Source of the DNA: Anaerolineales bacterium | GTDB lineage: Bacteria; Chloroflexota; Anaerolineae; Anaerolineales; Villigracilaceae | Direction: 5' to 3' | NCBI GenBank assembly: GCA_014379595.1 | Contig: JACMLM010000035.1 | Coordinates: 1 to 64,000 of the forward strand | Length of the DNA stretch: 64,000 bases | Part shown: one piece after another, positions 44,049 to 53,913 of the stretch | Position numbering within the stretch: position 1 is the stretch's first letter | Layout of the letters: each line of letters opens with the position of its first letter | Made by a program: the position numbers and the translations under genes | The notes under the pieces: model-generated | Seen by the model: the letters and a program-made list of their open reading frames with translations, nothing else | Database searches by the model: none | Told to the model about the DNA's origin: nothing

Positions 44049-46256
44049 ATGGACTTCCTCGATAAACTCAACCCCGCACAACGTAAAGCAGTCACAGCCG
44101 CCGACGGACCCGTTTTAGTAGTAGCAGGCCCGGGCTCAGGAAAGACGCGTGTACTCACACAGCGCATTGCATATCTAATTGCATCTGAAGGAGTCCGCCC
44201 GTGGCAGATCATCGCAGTCACATTTACAAATAAGGCTGCAAAAGAAATGGATCATCGTGTCAAAGCGATGTTAAATGACCAGACTACCGAAGGCATTATG
44301 CTGGGCACATTCCATTCGATTTGTGCCCGCATTTTGAGACGCGAAACTGAACATCTTCCGCTTGAACCTAATTTTGTGATCTTTGATTCAGATGATCAGG
44401 AAAGAATTGTAAAAAGCATCATCAAAGAATTAAACTTGAACGACAAGTTATATCGCGCAGCAAGTATTCATGGCGCGATCTCGCGTGCAAAGAACGAACT
44501 GATCGGACCTGATGATTATCCGATCAACACGTATCGTGACGAAGTGGTCAAGCGCGTATATGCTGAATATCAAAAGAGATTGATCGCCAGCAATGCAGTA
44601 GACTTTGATGACTTGCTTGTTTACACTGCAAAATTATTGGAAGATGTACCATCGGTGCGCGATAAATATGCACAAAGATTCAGACATGTATTAGTGGATG
44701 AGTTTCAGGACACCAACCTCGCACAATATGCCTTGGTTAGGCACCTCGCTTCATATTATAAGAATATTTTTTGCGTCGGCGACCCGGACCAAAGTGTGTA
44801 TGCCTGGCGCGGCGCAGACTGGCGCAACGTCCATCGCTTTGAACAAGACTTTCCTGATTCGCAAGTGATCTTGCTCGAGCAAAATTATCGCTCGCATCAA
44901 AACATTCTCGATACCGCTATGAGCGTTATTGACAAAGCGAAAAATCGCCGCAAGAAAAAATTGTTTAGTGATCGCGGCGCTGGTGACAAAATATTCTTTT
45001 ATGAATCACGTGATGATTATGGCGAAGCCGCATTTGTTGTAGATACCATTGCACAGCTTGTGCTAAGCAGACAGTTTGAACCTGGTGATTGTGCAGTGAT
45101 GTATCGTACCAATGCCATGTCTCGTTTAATTGAAGAAGCATTTTTACAAGCGCGGCTTCCCTATCGGCTTGTCGGCGCACAACGATTTTATGGACGCCGC
45201 GAAGTTAAAGATGCAATCGCTTTCATTCGGCTCGTGCATAACCCAGCGGACGAAGCCAGCCTCGGGCGCATCATCAATGTTCCGCCGCGCGGAATTGGCG
45301 ACAAGACATTAACCACGCTTCATCTGGTTGCACGTCAAAATGGGATCACTCCAGCTGCAGTTCTGCTTGATCTTGCACGCGGAGCTGAGTCACCTTTCTA
45401 TAAATCCTTCACCGGTCGCGCTGCGCTTCCGCTCGCAGACTTTGGCGGAATGCTTGCTAACTGGCGCGCTGCAGCTCCCACATCAACAACGATAGAACTT
45501 TTTGACCGCATCTTAAAAGATATTAACTATAAAGAATTCATTACTGAAGATGACACAGAAGAAAGTGCAGACCGTTGGGAAAATGTGCAAGAGTTAAAAC
45601 GTCTCGCGCTTGAATTCTCCAACCGCACACTGGATGAATTCCTTGAGAACATTGCGCTTGTTGCAGACCAAGACACCATCACAGATACGAATGCGCCTAC
45701 GCTTCTCACTCTCCACGCGGCCAAGGGACTTGAATTCGGAGCTGTCTTCATCGTTGGTCTTGATGACGGCATCATTCCACACAGCCGTTCGTTCGATGAA
45801 CCTGAACAAATGGAGGAAGAACGCCGCCTATTTTATGTTGGCATCACGCGCGCCAAAGATAAACTTTATTTATTGCGCGCCATTCAACGCGGCGGGCGCG
45901 GCATGTCTGAAGAAACATATCCATCGCGTTTTCTCGAAGACCTTCCTGCAGAATTGCTTGTTGGAAAAACACGCACGGGACGTCCCACCTCTTCATTTTC
46001 CTCATCTCGAAATTCTTATGGAAGCTCAAGCACATCCGACACAAAGTGGACGCTTCCTTCGCCACTGAAATCTGCTCCTGTCGCACAGCGGACCAACCTA
46101 TTCCGCGCTGGGACTCGCATCAAGCATCAACTATGGGGCGAAGGCATCGTGTTGGATAGCAGAATGCAAGATGGTGACGAAATCGTGGATGTGGTATTTG
46201 AATCAGTTGGAATAAAAAGACTCGCTGCAAGTCTGGCAAATTTAACGATTATTTAG
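44049..46256 (+). CDS. pcrA: UvrD/PcrA-type DNA helicase
   Basis: A 735-residue superfamily 1 helicase acting in repair and plasmid or fork processing. Motif I is AGPGSGKTRVLTQRI, motif II VDEFQDTN, with GDPDQSVYAWRGAD (motif III), LEQNYRSH (IV), LTLHAAKGLEF (V) and ERRLFYVGITRAK (VI). The C-terminal 70 residues contain a Ser-rich linker and a Tudor-like segment (GTRIKHQLWGEGIVLD) typical of PcrA. The start is unusual in lacking a ribosome site. UvrD and PcrA are hard to separate by eye; length and tail favour PcrA. Confidence 0.95.
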   Translation: MDFLDKLNPAQRKAVTAADGPVLVVAGPGSGKTRVLTQRIAYLIASEGVRPWQIIAVTFTNKAAKEMDHRVKAMLNDQTTEGIMLGTFHSICARILRRETEHLPLEPNFVIFDSDDQERIVKSIIKELNLNDKLYRAASIHGAISRAKNELIGPDDYPINTYRDEVVKRVYAEYQKRLIASNAVDFDDLLVYTAKLLEDVPSVRDKYAQRFRHVLVDEFQDTNLAQYALVRHLASYYKNIFCVGDPDQSVYAWRGADWRNVHRFEQDFPDSQVILLEQNYRSHQNILDTAMSVIDKAKNRRKKKLFSDRGAGDKIFFYESRDDYGEAAFVVDTIAQLVLSRQFEPGDCAVMYRTNAMSRLIEEAFLQARLPYRLVGAQRFYGRREVKDAIAFIRLVHNPADEASLGRIINVPPRGIGDKTLTTLHLVARQNGITPAAVLLDLARGAESPFYKSFTGRAALPLADFGGMLANWRAAAPTSTTIELFDRILKDINYKEFITEDDTEESADRWENVQELKRLALEFSNRTLDEFLENIALVADQDTITDTNAPTLLTLHAAKGLEFGAVFIVGLDDGIIPHSRSFDEPEQMEEERRLFYVGITRAKDKLYLLRAIQRGGRGMSEETYPSRFLEDLPAELLVGKTRTGRPTSSFSSSRNSYGSSSTSDTKWTLPSPLKSAPVAQRTNLFRAGTRIKHQLWGEGIVLDSRMQDGDEIVDVVFESVGIKRLAASLANLTII

Positions 46257-46265
46257 TATGAAGTG

Positions 46266-46281
46266 CAGGAGCTTGCTCCTG
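46266..46281 (+). terminator. Short hairpin after the helicase gene
   Basis: CAGGAGC and GCTCCTG with a two-base centre, located ten bases after the stop. Weak T content follows; it may be a terminator or a short dispersed palindrome. Confidence 0.4.
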
Positions 46282-46322
46282 TACTTGCAACACCAAGCTG
46301 TTGCATTCCAAAAGGAGTACTC

Positions 46323-47306
46323 ATGCAATATGTTAACCTCGGCAAAACTGGATTAAAAGTCTCACGCTTATGTTTGGGGATGATGACTTACGGATCAAAG
46401 AAATGGCGTGAATGGGTATTGGAAGAGAAAGAAGCGAAGCCATTTGTAAAGCATGCTTTGGATAAAGGAATCAATTTTTTCGATACAGCGGATGTATATT
46501 CCGTTGGAGAAAGTGAACGCGTTACGGGAAATCTATTAAAAGATATTGGTGTGAAGCGAGAGAATGTTGTCGTCGCCACAAAAGTATTCAACCCTATGAG
46601 TGATGAAGTTAATGACCGCGGACTCTCACGCAAACATATTTTGGATTCGATTGACAATTCACTGAAACGCTTGCAAATGGATCATGTCGATCTTTATCAA
46701 ATTCATCGTTGGGATAACAACACACCCATTGAAGAAACCATGGAAGCTTTGAATGATATCGTCCGCTCGGGGAAGGCACGCTATATTGGTGCTTCTTCAA
46801 TGTATGCATGGCAATTCATGAAAGCCTTGCATACATCCGAGTTAAATGGCTGGGCGAAATTTATATCCATGCAGAATCACTATAATTTGGTGTATCGCGA
46901 AGAGGAGCGTGAGATGATTCCGCTTTGCATAGATCAAGGGATTGGATTAATCCCATGGAGCCCGATGGCGCGAGGGTTTTTTGCGGGCAATCGTAAACGC
47001 GGCGGAGGAGGCGAAACAACACGCGCAAACAGCGATCCGTTTGCAAATGAAATGTATTTCCGTGAGGATGATTTCACCGTTGCTGACCGTGCCGCAGAAG
47101 TAGCAAAGGAACGCAATATCACAGCATCACAGATCGCATTGGCTTGGGTATTGAACAAACCTCATATCGCCTCACCCATTATCGGGTCCAGTAAGATCGA
47201 GCATTTGGATCAAGCCATTGCCGCTTTGGATATTAAATTATTAGAAGATGAAATCAAGCGTCTTGAGGAGCCATATCAACCGCACCCGATCCTGGGTCAT
47301 TCATAA
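46323..47306 (+). CDS. Aldo/keto reductase
   Basis: A 327-residue NADPH-dependent oxidoreductase with a TIM-barrel fold. Catalytic residues are in FFDTADVYSVGESE (Asp and Tyr), the Lys in VVATKVF and the His in VDLYQIHRWD; the cofactor site includes SPMARGFFAG and PIIGSSKIEHLDQA. AAGGAG stands seven bases before ATG 46323; the upstream part of the frame overlaps a palindrome. The substrate is not evident. It is followed immediately by the Nudix gene. Confidence 0.95.
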   Translation: MQYVNLGKTGLKVSRLCLGMMTYGSKKWREWVLEEKEAKPFVKHALDKGINFFDTADVYSVGESERVTGNLLKDIGVKRENVVVATKVFNPMSDEVNDRGLSRKHILDSIDNSLKRLQMDHVDLYQIHRWDNNTPIEETMEALNDIVRSGKARYIGASSMYAWQFMKALHTSELNGWAKFISMQNHYNLVYREEEREMIPLCIDQGIGLIPWSPMARGFFAGNRKRGGGGETTRANSDPFANEMYFREDDFTVADRAAEVAKERNITASQIALAWVLNKPHIASPIIGSSKIEHLDQAIAALDIKLLEDEIKRLEEPYQPHPILGHS

Positions 47307-47759
47307 ATGTTCATTCGTTTACTCTATATCGGTTTTCGCATCTATTGTTTTTTCTTTCGTCCAATTCGAATCGGTGTGCGCACGATGATGATACAAGATG
47401 ATAAAGTGTGGCTTGTGCGGCATACATACATTCCAGGTTGGTTCATGCCTGGCGGCGGATTGAAGCGCGGTGAAACTCTCGAACAAGCCGCAAGGCGTGA
47501 AGCATTTGAAGAGACAGGCGCAAAATTAAATGACGTATCTTTAATGGGCGCATATACGAGCTTTGCAGATTGGAAGACCGATCACGGAATTGTTTTTATA
47601 TGTAAAGACTTTACAATAACAGGTAAGCCAGATGGCGAGATCGCAGAAGTACGTGCCTTCTCAATCAATGAGTTGCCTACTGATCTATGGCCTTCTCATC
47701 AACTGCGCCTGAATGAATATGCGGCGGGCGCTTCGCAACCACAATTTGGAGAATGGTAA
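47307..47759 (+). CDS. Nudix hydrolase
   Basis: A 150-residue pyrophosphohydrolase. The Nudix box reads GGLKRGETLEQAARREAFEE then TGAKL, matching GX5EX7REUXEEXGU. The N-terminal 25 residues are hydrophobic and basic. The ATG directly follows the stop of the aldo/keto reductase gene, indicating an operon. The substrate is not predictable. Confidence 0.95.
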   Translation: MFIRLLYIGFRIYCFFFRPIRIGVRTMMIQDDKVWLVRHTYIPGWFMPGGGLKRGETLEQAARREAFEETGAKLNDVSLMGAYTSFADWKTDHGIVFICKDFTITGKPDGEIAEVRAFSINELPTDLWPSHQLRLNEYAAGASQPQFGEW

Positions 47760-48322
47760 TCAACATGAACGTCCTGTGGAGTTTGTTCCTTGTGTTCTCA
47801 CGAGTTGCATTATTTTCATGGGGCGGGGGCCCTGCATCCATGGGATTAATGCAACGTGAAGCCGTTGATATGGGCTGGGTTACGGTTGAAGAGTTTGGAG
47901 ATGCACTCGCGATTGGAAATGCATTGCCTGGCCCCATCGCGCCGCAAGTTTCTGCTTATATTGGTTATAAAATGGCGGGCACATGGGGTGCTATTGCGGC
48001 TGTATCCGGCACCATCGTTCCAACAACTATTTTGATGCTGGTGATGATCATCTTCTTTTTTGGTATCAAGGACAGCCCAACAGTTGCGGCCATGTTGAAA
48101 GCCGTGCGTCCTGTTATTGTAGGCTTGCTATTATGGACAACCTACGTGATGGCTTATTCAGTTTTTAGCGTAAGTAAACTAGGTTGGGGAAATGGACTCG
48201 TACAAAATTGGGACAAGGTCATCATTGCCATTATCGCTTTTGCATTGCTTACATTAACAGAAGTCAATCCCGTATGGCTGGTGATCGCCGGGGCGGTTTT
48301 GGGGTACTTCCTCTACCGTTGA
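47753..48322 (+). CDS. Half-size chromate transporter family (CHR) protein
   Basis: A 189-residue membrane protein with five or six helices. FSRVALFSWGGGPASMGLMQ and GNALPGPIAPQVSAYIGYKM are hallmark CHR motifs. Full chromate transporters contain two such domains, and half-size forms usually occur as adjacent pairs; only one copy is present here. The start overlaps the Nudix stop by seven bases; ATG 47765 is an alternative. Transported anion unknown. Confidence 0.9.
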   Translation: MVINMNVLWSLFLVFSRVALFSWGGGPASMGLMQREAVDMGWVTVEEFGDALAIGNALPGPIAPQVSAYIGYKMAGTWGAIAAVSGTIVPTTILMLVMIIFFFGIKDSPTVAAMLKAVRPVIVGLLLWTTYVMAYSVFSVSKLGWGNGLVQNWDKVIIAIIAFALLTLTEVNPVWLVIAGAVLGYFLYR

Positions 48323-48375
48323 CGCGCTATAATACGCATGGAAATAAAATCTAACATCGCTGGTGCTTACATACA

Positions 48376-49404
48376 ATGAAAACTGACACTCTCAAAATCG
48401 TAATTCCCATGGCTGGTTGGGGCACACGCATGCGCCCGCATACCTGGAGCAAACCCAAACCGCTGGTAAGTGTAGCAGGCAAAACTTCTCTGGAACATTT
48501 ACTGGATATGTTCAACACTTTGCCAGACCCGGAGAACACAGAATATATTTTTATTCTGGGTCCATATTTGGGAGAGATGCAAATTCCTGTTTTTATTACA
48601 GAACGTTATCCACATCTAAAAGCTACTTATGTTGTACAACATGAAATGAAAGGACAATCTCATGCGCTGGCATTGTCACGTGAGCATTTACATGGGCCAA
48701 TGATGATCTGTTTCTCAGATACTTTGATGGAAACAGATTTCTCTTTTCTAGCTAAAGAAGAATCCGATGGCGTGGCATGGGTAATGCCCGTCGAAGACCC
48801 TCGTCGCTTTGGGGTGGCAGAAGTTGGCGAAGACGGCTGGGTTAAGCGTTTCATTGAAAAACCTCAAAGTATGGACAATAACCTTGTGGTAGTTGGGTGT
48901 TACTATTTAAAGAGTGCAGAGAGATTACTTACCGCAATTGACGATCAAATCCAGCGCGGCATGATGCTCAAGAACGAGTACTTCCTGACCGATGCCATTA
49001 GTATTATGATCGAAGGAGGCGCGAGGATCCGTACCCATGAGATTAGTACATGGCTCGATACAGGAACCATCCAGGCAACCCTTGATACGAATAAGATATT
49101 ACTGGCGAAGATGGGTAAGCAAGTAAATACATATACAGGTACACAGGTGAAAGTGATTGAGCCATCTTTCATTCACTCATCTGCTCAGATCTCAAACTCA
49201 ACCATTGGGCCATATGCATCCATTGGACAAAATTGTAAGATAGAGAACAGTCAGATCACAGAAAGCATTCTCGAAGGAGATTGCGAGATCAAGGATGCGG
49301 TGCTGAATCGCTCATTGATCGGCAAACAGGCTGTAGTTAAAGCACGAGGCGATGGTCACGTCATGCAGTTAAATATTGGTGACAATAGTTCGATCATCTT
49401 ATAA
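48376..49404 (+). CDS. Sugar-phosphate nucleotidyltransferase with left-handed beta helix
   Basis: A 342-residue enzyme that would form an NDP-sugar. The N-terminal Rossmann domain has VIPMAGWGTRMRPHTWSKPK followed by PLV, and CFSDTLMETD is the metal site. From about residue 245 hexapeptide repeats (SAQISNSTIGPYASIGQNC) form a beta helix, as in glucose-1-phosphate thymidylyl- or uridylyltransferase-like proteins. A TATAAT box lies near 48329. The specific sugar and nucleotide cannot be read. Confidence 0.9.
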   Translation: MKTDTLKIVIPMAGWGTRMRPHTWSKPKPLVSVAGKTSLEHLLDMFNTLPDPENTEYIFILGPYLGEMQIPVFITERYPHLKATYVVQHEMKGQSHALALSREHLHGPMMICFSDTLMETDFSFLAKEESDGVAWVMPVEDPRRFGVAEVGEDGWVKRFIEKPQSMDNNLVVVGCYYLKSAERLLTAIDDQIQRGMMLKNEYFLTDAISIMIEGGARIRTHEISTWLDTGTIQATLDTNKILLAKMGKQVNTYTGTQVKVIEPSFIHSSAQISNSTIGPYASIGQNCKIENSQITESILEGDCEIKDAVLNRSLIGKQAVVKARGDGHVMQLNIGDNSSIIL

Positions 49405-49416
49405 AAAGGAGTTTCA

Positions 49417-50595
49417 ATGTTAGAAGTATCAGACGCGCAACGCCTTTCCAAAAAAGTAGCCGGGTTAAAGCCTTCGGGCATCCGTAAATTTTTTGATATC
49501 GCCGCGACAATGAAGGACGTCATCTCGCTTGGGATCGGCGAACCTGATTTCACCACGCCCAAACCAATTCTGGATGCGGGTATTCGTTCGCTGCAAAACG
49601 GCGAAACGCATTACACATCCAATCATGGCAAGATCGAATTACGCCAGGGAATTGCAGATAATTTGCAAAAGTTATATAAAGTGAAATATGACTCCGCAAA
49701 TGAAGTGATCGCAACGGTTGGCGTTTCAGAAGCGTTGTATCTCACCTTCACTGCCATCCTTGAACCAGGTGACGAAGTCATCATTCCCACACCTTGTTTT
49801 GTTTCTTATCAAGCTGAGGTGATCCTTGCAGGCGGTGTGCCCATTGAAATTCCCGCGCGCCTTGAAAATAATTTTTCAATTGACCCCGCTGATATTAGCA
49901 AGGCGATCACGCCGCGCACAAAAGTTATCTTTATTGGTTATCCATCGAATCCAACCGGTGCAGTGGCAACCCGTGAAGTTATGCTTGAGATCGCAAAGCT
50001 CGCAGAAAAACATGATCTCATTGTTGTCTCCGATGAAATTTACGACCGTCTTGTATATGACTTTGAACATGTTTGTTTCCCCGCATTGGATGAAAGTTTA
50101 AAACGACGCACCATTTTACTTGGTGGTTTTTCAAAAGATTATGCAATGACCGGCTGGCGTATTGGTTATGCATGCGGCCCTTCCGATATTATTCAAGGAT
50201 TGGTTCGCATTCATCAATACACAATTATGTCCGCGCCAACCACTGCACAAGATGCAGCTATTGAAGCCTTAAAAACAGGCGAACCATATGTGCAGGAAAT
50301 GGTGACTGAATATGACCGCCGCCGCAGACTCTTGGTTGCTGGATTAAATCGCCTCGGTCTTTTGACCTTTGAGCCGCGCGGCGCTTTTTATGCATTTCCT
50401 AACATCCAGGCATCCGGCATGGACGATGAAGCCTTCGCCGAAGCACTTCTGCGTGAAGAAGGCGTGGCTGTAGTTCCGGGCAATGCTTTTGGCCCCGGCG
50501 GAGAGGGTTTCGTACGTGCCTGTTATGCAACAGCTTATGAAAAGATAGAAGAAGCTCTGCATCGTATGGAAAAATTCATGAGCAGACATGGATAA
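49417..50595 (+). CDS. Class I/II aminotransferase (PLP-dependent)
   Basis: A 392-residue fold type I aminotransferase, resembling aspartate/aromatic aminotransferases of the AspC/PatA group. SLGIGEPDFTTPKPI opens the protein; NPTGAV and VVSDEIYDRLVYD bind cofactor, and FSKDYAMTGWRIGY carries the Schiff-base Lys. GGAG precedes the start by about eight bases and the gene follows the nucleotidyltransferase after 12 bases. A strong terminator follows. Confidence 0.94.
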   Translation: MLEVSDAQRLSKKVAGLKPSGIRKFFDIAATMKDVISLGIGEPDFTTPKPILDAGIRSLQNGETHYTSNHGKIELRQGIADNLQKLYKVKYDSANEVIATVGVSEALYLTFTAILEPGDEVIIPTPCFVSYQAEVILAGGVPIEIPARLENNFSIDPADISKAITPRTKVIFIGYPSNPTGAVATREVMLEIAKLAEKHDLIVVSDEIYDRLVYDFEHVCFPALDESLKRRTILLGGFSKDYAMTGWRIGYACGPSDIIQGLVRIHQYTIMSAPTTAQDAAIEALKTGEPYVQEMVTEYDRRRRLLVAGLNRLGLLTFEPRGAFYAFPNIQASGMDDEAFAEALLREEGVAVVPGNAFGPGGEGFVRACYATAYEKIEEALHRMEKFMSRHG

Positions 50596-50620
50596 AACTA
50601 GAGAATAGAGAGCAGAGAAT

Positions 50621-50662
50621 AAAAAGGGACGGGCCGCTTCACAAAGTAGTCCGTCCCTTTTT
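50621..50662 (+). terminator. Terminator of the aminotransferase gene
   Basis: AAAAAGGGACGG (50621-50632) pairs with CCGTCCCTTTTT (50651-50662) around an 18-base loop. Confidence 0.85.
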
Positions 50663-50749
50663 GACTATGACTGTGTTTTATATTAGGAATACAGTTTACA
50701 ATACTGCACAACAAATTAATGGCAAGGTGTAAAAGGGATACAATTCACC

Positions 50750-51523
50750 ATGATGTTCAAAGGGTTTTTTGAGATCTTTGAAGGGAAACGGCCTACAATC
50801 CGCATCATGTTGCGGCGTTATGGGGTATTAAAGGTTATATTTGGGATAACGATATTATCCATTATCACTTCCACGCTCATTACAATAGGAATCATGCTGC
50901 TCACAGATGGGGTTATTTCAGGAACAGGCCTCCTTATTTCAATTCTCATTCCTGCCTTGCTTGCTCCATTGTTTGAATATCGCGCTTTAAGCACTTTGTT
51001 ACAACTGGATCTGGCAGAGGAAAAACTTAAGATCACATCCACGACAGATGAATTAACTCAGGCATACAATCGCAGACATTTCTTCGAGGTTGCCAGCCAG
51101 GAACTGGCCAGAGCACAAAGATACGGGGGAAAATTCTCAGTCGCTATCATGGATATTGACCATTTTAAAAGCATCAATGATATGCACGGTCATCTGGCTG
51201 GCGATCAGATTCTCAGAGAATTAAGCAACATATGCGCCAAAAATATCCGCCTGCCTGATATTTTTGGCAGATACGGCGGAGATGAATTTATTTTCCTTTT
51301 CCCTGAAACTGGCAGGGAAAAAGCTAAAGAATGTATGGAGCGCATCGATGCCAGTATTTCAGCAAGCCCCATTCAATATGAAAACCTGGAGATCAAAACA
51401 CGAATCAGTATTGGTTTGGCTGAGTTTTCGAATGAAATACATTCTATTATTGATGAGGTTCTAAAAGAAGCAGATCAGGCGCTCTATCGCGCAAAACGCG
51501 AGGGCGGAAATAAAGTTTTGTAG
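50750..51523 (+). CDS. Membrane-anchored diguanylate cyclase
   Basis: A 257-residue protein with two N-terminal membrane helices (about 28-50 and 58-78) and a cytoplasmic GGDEF domain (about 95-255): TTDELTQAYNRRHFF, IMDIDHFKSINDMHGHLAGD and YGGDEF. RLPD stands five residues before GGDEF, matching an inhibitory RxxD site. No sensory domain beyond the short membrane part. Confidence 0.94.
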   Translation: MMFKGFFEIFEGKRPTIRIMLRRYGVLKVIFGITILSIITSTLITIGIMLLTDGVISGTGLLISILIPALLAPLFEYRALSTLLQLDLAEEKLKITSTTDELTQAYNRRHFFEVASQELARAQRYGGKFSVAIMDIDHFKSINDMHGHLAGDQILRELSNICAKNIRLPDIFGRYGGDEFIFLFPETGREKAKECMERIDASISASPIQYENLEIKTRISIGLAEFSNEIHSIIDEVLKEADQALYRAKREGGNKVL

Positions 51524-51561
51524 ATATATTTGGTTTACTAACTTTATAAACAGGTGAAATC

Positions 51562-52413
51562 ATGTCCAATATAAAAATCACTTCTCCACTGGTATCTGTC
51601 CAATGGCTGGCGGATCATTTAGATGCAGATAACCTTGTCATTCTCGATGCAAGCATGAAGCCTGTAAATAATGACTCGTTACATGAAGAAACTGCTTATA
51701 TCATAGGCGCGAGACGTTTCGATTTTGACAAGGATATTCGCGATAAAAATACAAACCTGCCTCATATGATGCCATCTGCGGATGTGTTTACAGATGAAGT
51801 TCAAAAACTGGGAATTAATAAAGACAGCGCGATCGTAGTTTATGACTATGTGGGGGTGTATTCAAGTCCGCGTGCATGGTGGATGTTCCGCGCTATGGGG
51901 CATAGTCAAGTAGCTGTGTTGGACGGCGGCTTGCCAGCATGGAAGAAAGCTGACTTTGCGCTCGGAGATCAACTAGAAAAAATAGTGGCGCAGCGTGGAG
52001 ACTTTATTGCACAACCGCAAGATGGATGGTTTTGTGATTCGACCCATGTACTTGATGCCATATCTGATCCAGAATTTGCTGTACTCGATGCAAGATCAAA
52101 TGGGCGTTTCAAAGGAACAGCACCTGAACCTCGAGCAGGACTCAGGCCCGGGCATATTCCGAACTCGATCAATTTACCCTATACCGATATAGTTGTAGAC
52201 GGTTTTATATTGCCTACAACACAACTTGATTCTATTTTCCCAAAACTTGTGAAGAAAGATCAAAAGTTAATATTTAGCTGCGGCTCTGGAGCCACAGCTT
52301 GTATTCTTGCGTTGGCTGCAGACTTAACAGGGCATCCAAATATTTCTGTTTATGACGGCTCATGGGCAGAATGGGGTTTGCCATCATCTGGATTGCCCGT
52401 TGAGACAAACTAG
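51562..52413 (+). CDS. Thiosulfate/3-mercaptopyruvate sulfurtransferase (two rhodanese domains)
   Basis: A 283-residue sulfurtransferase. Domain 1 (about 10-135) has VVYDYVGVYSSPRAWWMF; domain 2 (about 155-280) has FSCGSGATACI with the catalytic Cys in the CGSGxTA loop. The loop resembles mercaptopyruvate sulfurtransferase more than thiosulfate types, but substrate preference is uncertain. AGGTGAAATC precedes the ATG. Confidence 0.94.
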   Translation: MSNIKITSPLVSVQWLADHLDADNLVILDASMKPVNNDSLHEETAYIIGARRFDFDKDIRDKNTNLPHMMPSADVFTDEVQKLGINKDSAIVVYDYVGVYSSPRAWWMFRAMGHSQVAVLDGGLPAWKKADFALGDQLEKIVAQRGDFIAQPQDGWFCDSTHVLDAISDPEFAVLDARSNGRFKGTAPEPRAGLRPGHIPNSINLPYTDIVVDGFILPTTQLDSIFPKLVKKDQKLIFSCGSGATACILALAADLTGHPNISVYDGSWAEWGLPSSGLPVETN

Positions 52414-52570
52414 ATTGGACGCTGATAAAAAGAAAATCAGACATCCGATTCGATGACATCAGATTCCGACAACAAATTTTCCGCAGCTTCTTATTTTAAA
52501 TAAGAATAAATTCACAGGGTTATACCTTAATAAGTCCGTATCTCTTAAGTAAAGGGTAAAAGCATAAAAT

Positions 52571-53032
52571 ATGAAACAAAATCGAAATGGAATTTTGGTA
52601 TTTCTCTTAATCGCATTGACTGCATGTCAGAGCGCGACTCCCCTGCCTCGCGTGTTAATCACTGACAATACAGAATTTACTCTTGCTCCAAATCAAGAAG
52701 CCACGATTGTAAGTACAGGTTTAGTTGTTACACTTCTTGGGGTCACCAGTGATGGGCGTTGCCCTAGTGAAATAGAATGCGCAGAGAGCGGGCCTGTCTC
52801 TCTTTCTCTATTAGTTCAAATTGGGAATGGAGAAGCAAACGAAATATATCTGCAAACGTTTACGGATTATGAGGGACGTGCTCCTTCCATGCAATTTGAA
52901 GGGATCGAAAACCGTATAGTTTATGAAGGATATGTATTTCAGGTGGCTGGCGTATCACCATATCCCACTAATTTAGAGGAACCAATCAAGGACTCTGAAT
53001 ATCGCGTTACACTGATCGTAACTCAGGAATAA
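52571..53032 (+). CDS. Hypothetical lipoprotein
   Basis: A 153-residue exported protein. The signal peptide ends in lipobox LTAC (Cys about 19). The mature part is beta-rich, with CPSEIECAESG perhaps forming a disulfide, and resembles small single-domain surface lipoproteins I cannot name. No partner gene is evident. Confidence 0.75.
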   Translation: MKQNRNGILVFLLIALTACQSATPLPRVLITDNTEFTLAPNQEATIVSTGLVVTLLGVTSDGRCPSEIECAESGPVSLSLLVQIGNGEANEIYLQTFTDYEGRAPSMQFEGIENRIVYEGYVFQVAGVSPYPTNLEEPIKDSEYRVTLIVTQE

Positions 53033-53116
53033 TGAAAGACTCTTTTCATATTGTCCGTATCAAATATATGTGATTAAATCTCTTTCTCTCATCAAACCCA
53101 AACTTAGGAACATACC

Positions 53117-53854
53117 ATGCACATTCTCGGAATTGATATAGGCGGATCAGGCATAAAAGGCGCGCCAGTAGACATAGAAACAGGTGAGCTTCTTGCAGAG
53201 CGGCTTCGCATCAAGACGCCGAAAAAAGGCGAGCCTGAACCTATTGCAGAAGTAGTGAACCAGATCGCACAATCTTTTAAGTGGGATGGTCCGATCGGTA
53301 TTGGCTTTCCTGCACCGATCAAAGCTGGGGTCACGTTGATGGCGGCCAACGTCTCAGAGAAATGGGTTGGCACAAATGCGGATGCGCTTTTTACAAAGAT
53401 CACCGGCTGTGATTGCACCATGATCAACGATGCAGATGCAGCGGGACTTGCCGAAATGGCATTCGGTGCAGGGCGCGGACAACCCGGGACAGTCATCATG
53501 GTCACGCTTGGCACAGGCATTGGCTCTGCGATCTTCCACCGCGGACAACTGCTCCCCAACACTGAGCTTGGTCATTTGGAAATAGATGGCGAAGACGCAG
53601 AATTTCGTGCTTCGGCTGTAGCCCGTGAACGCGAAAAACTTTCATGGAGTAAATACGCCAAACGGCTGAATAAATATTTGAAGACATTGGAAAAACTTTT
53701 CTGGCCCAACCTATTCATTATCGGCGGCGGTATTAGCAAAGACTCTGAAAAATTTTTACCGTTGCTCACTATTGAAACACACGTTATTCCTGCAAAATTG
53801 TTGAATGAAGCTGGCATCGTCGGCGCTGCGTTGGGAGCAAAAGGAATACATTAG
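53117..53854 (+). CDS. ppgK: Polyphosphate glucokinase (ROK family)
   Basis: A 245-residue kinase that phosphorylates glucose using polyphosphate or ATP. The phosphate loop is [54 protein letters not shown] and [11 protein letters not shown] carry the catalytic and sugar-binding residues. The absence of the CxCGxxGC zinc motif of other ROK glucokinases and the overall size point to PpgK. It precedes methylglyoxal synthase by 59 bases, both linked to upper glycolysis. Confidence 0.9.
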   Translation: MHILGIDIGGSGIKGAPVDIETGELLAERLRIKTPKKGEPEPIAEVVNQIAQSFKWDGPIGIGFPAPIKAGVTLMAANVSEKWVGTNADALFTKITGCDCTMINDADAAGLAEMAFGAGRGQPGTVIMVTLGTGIGSAIFHRGQLLPNTELGHLEIDGEDAEFRASAVAREREKLSWSKYAKRLNKYLKTLEKLFWPNLFIIGGGISKDSEKFLPLLTIETHVIPAKLLNEAGIVGAALGAKGIH

Positions 53855-53913
53855 CGCATTGAAATTATAAAGAGATCAAAGTATTGCGTTACTTAAAAGG
53901 AGCAAAATAGATT

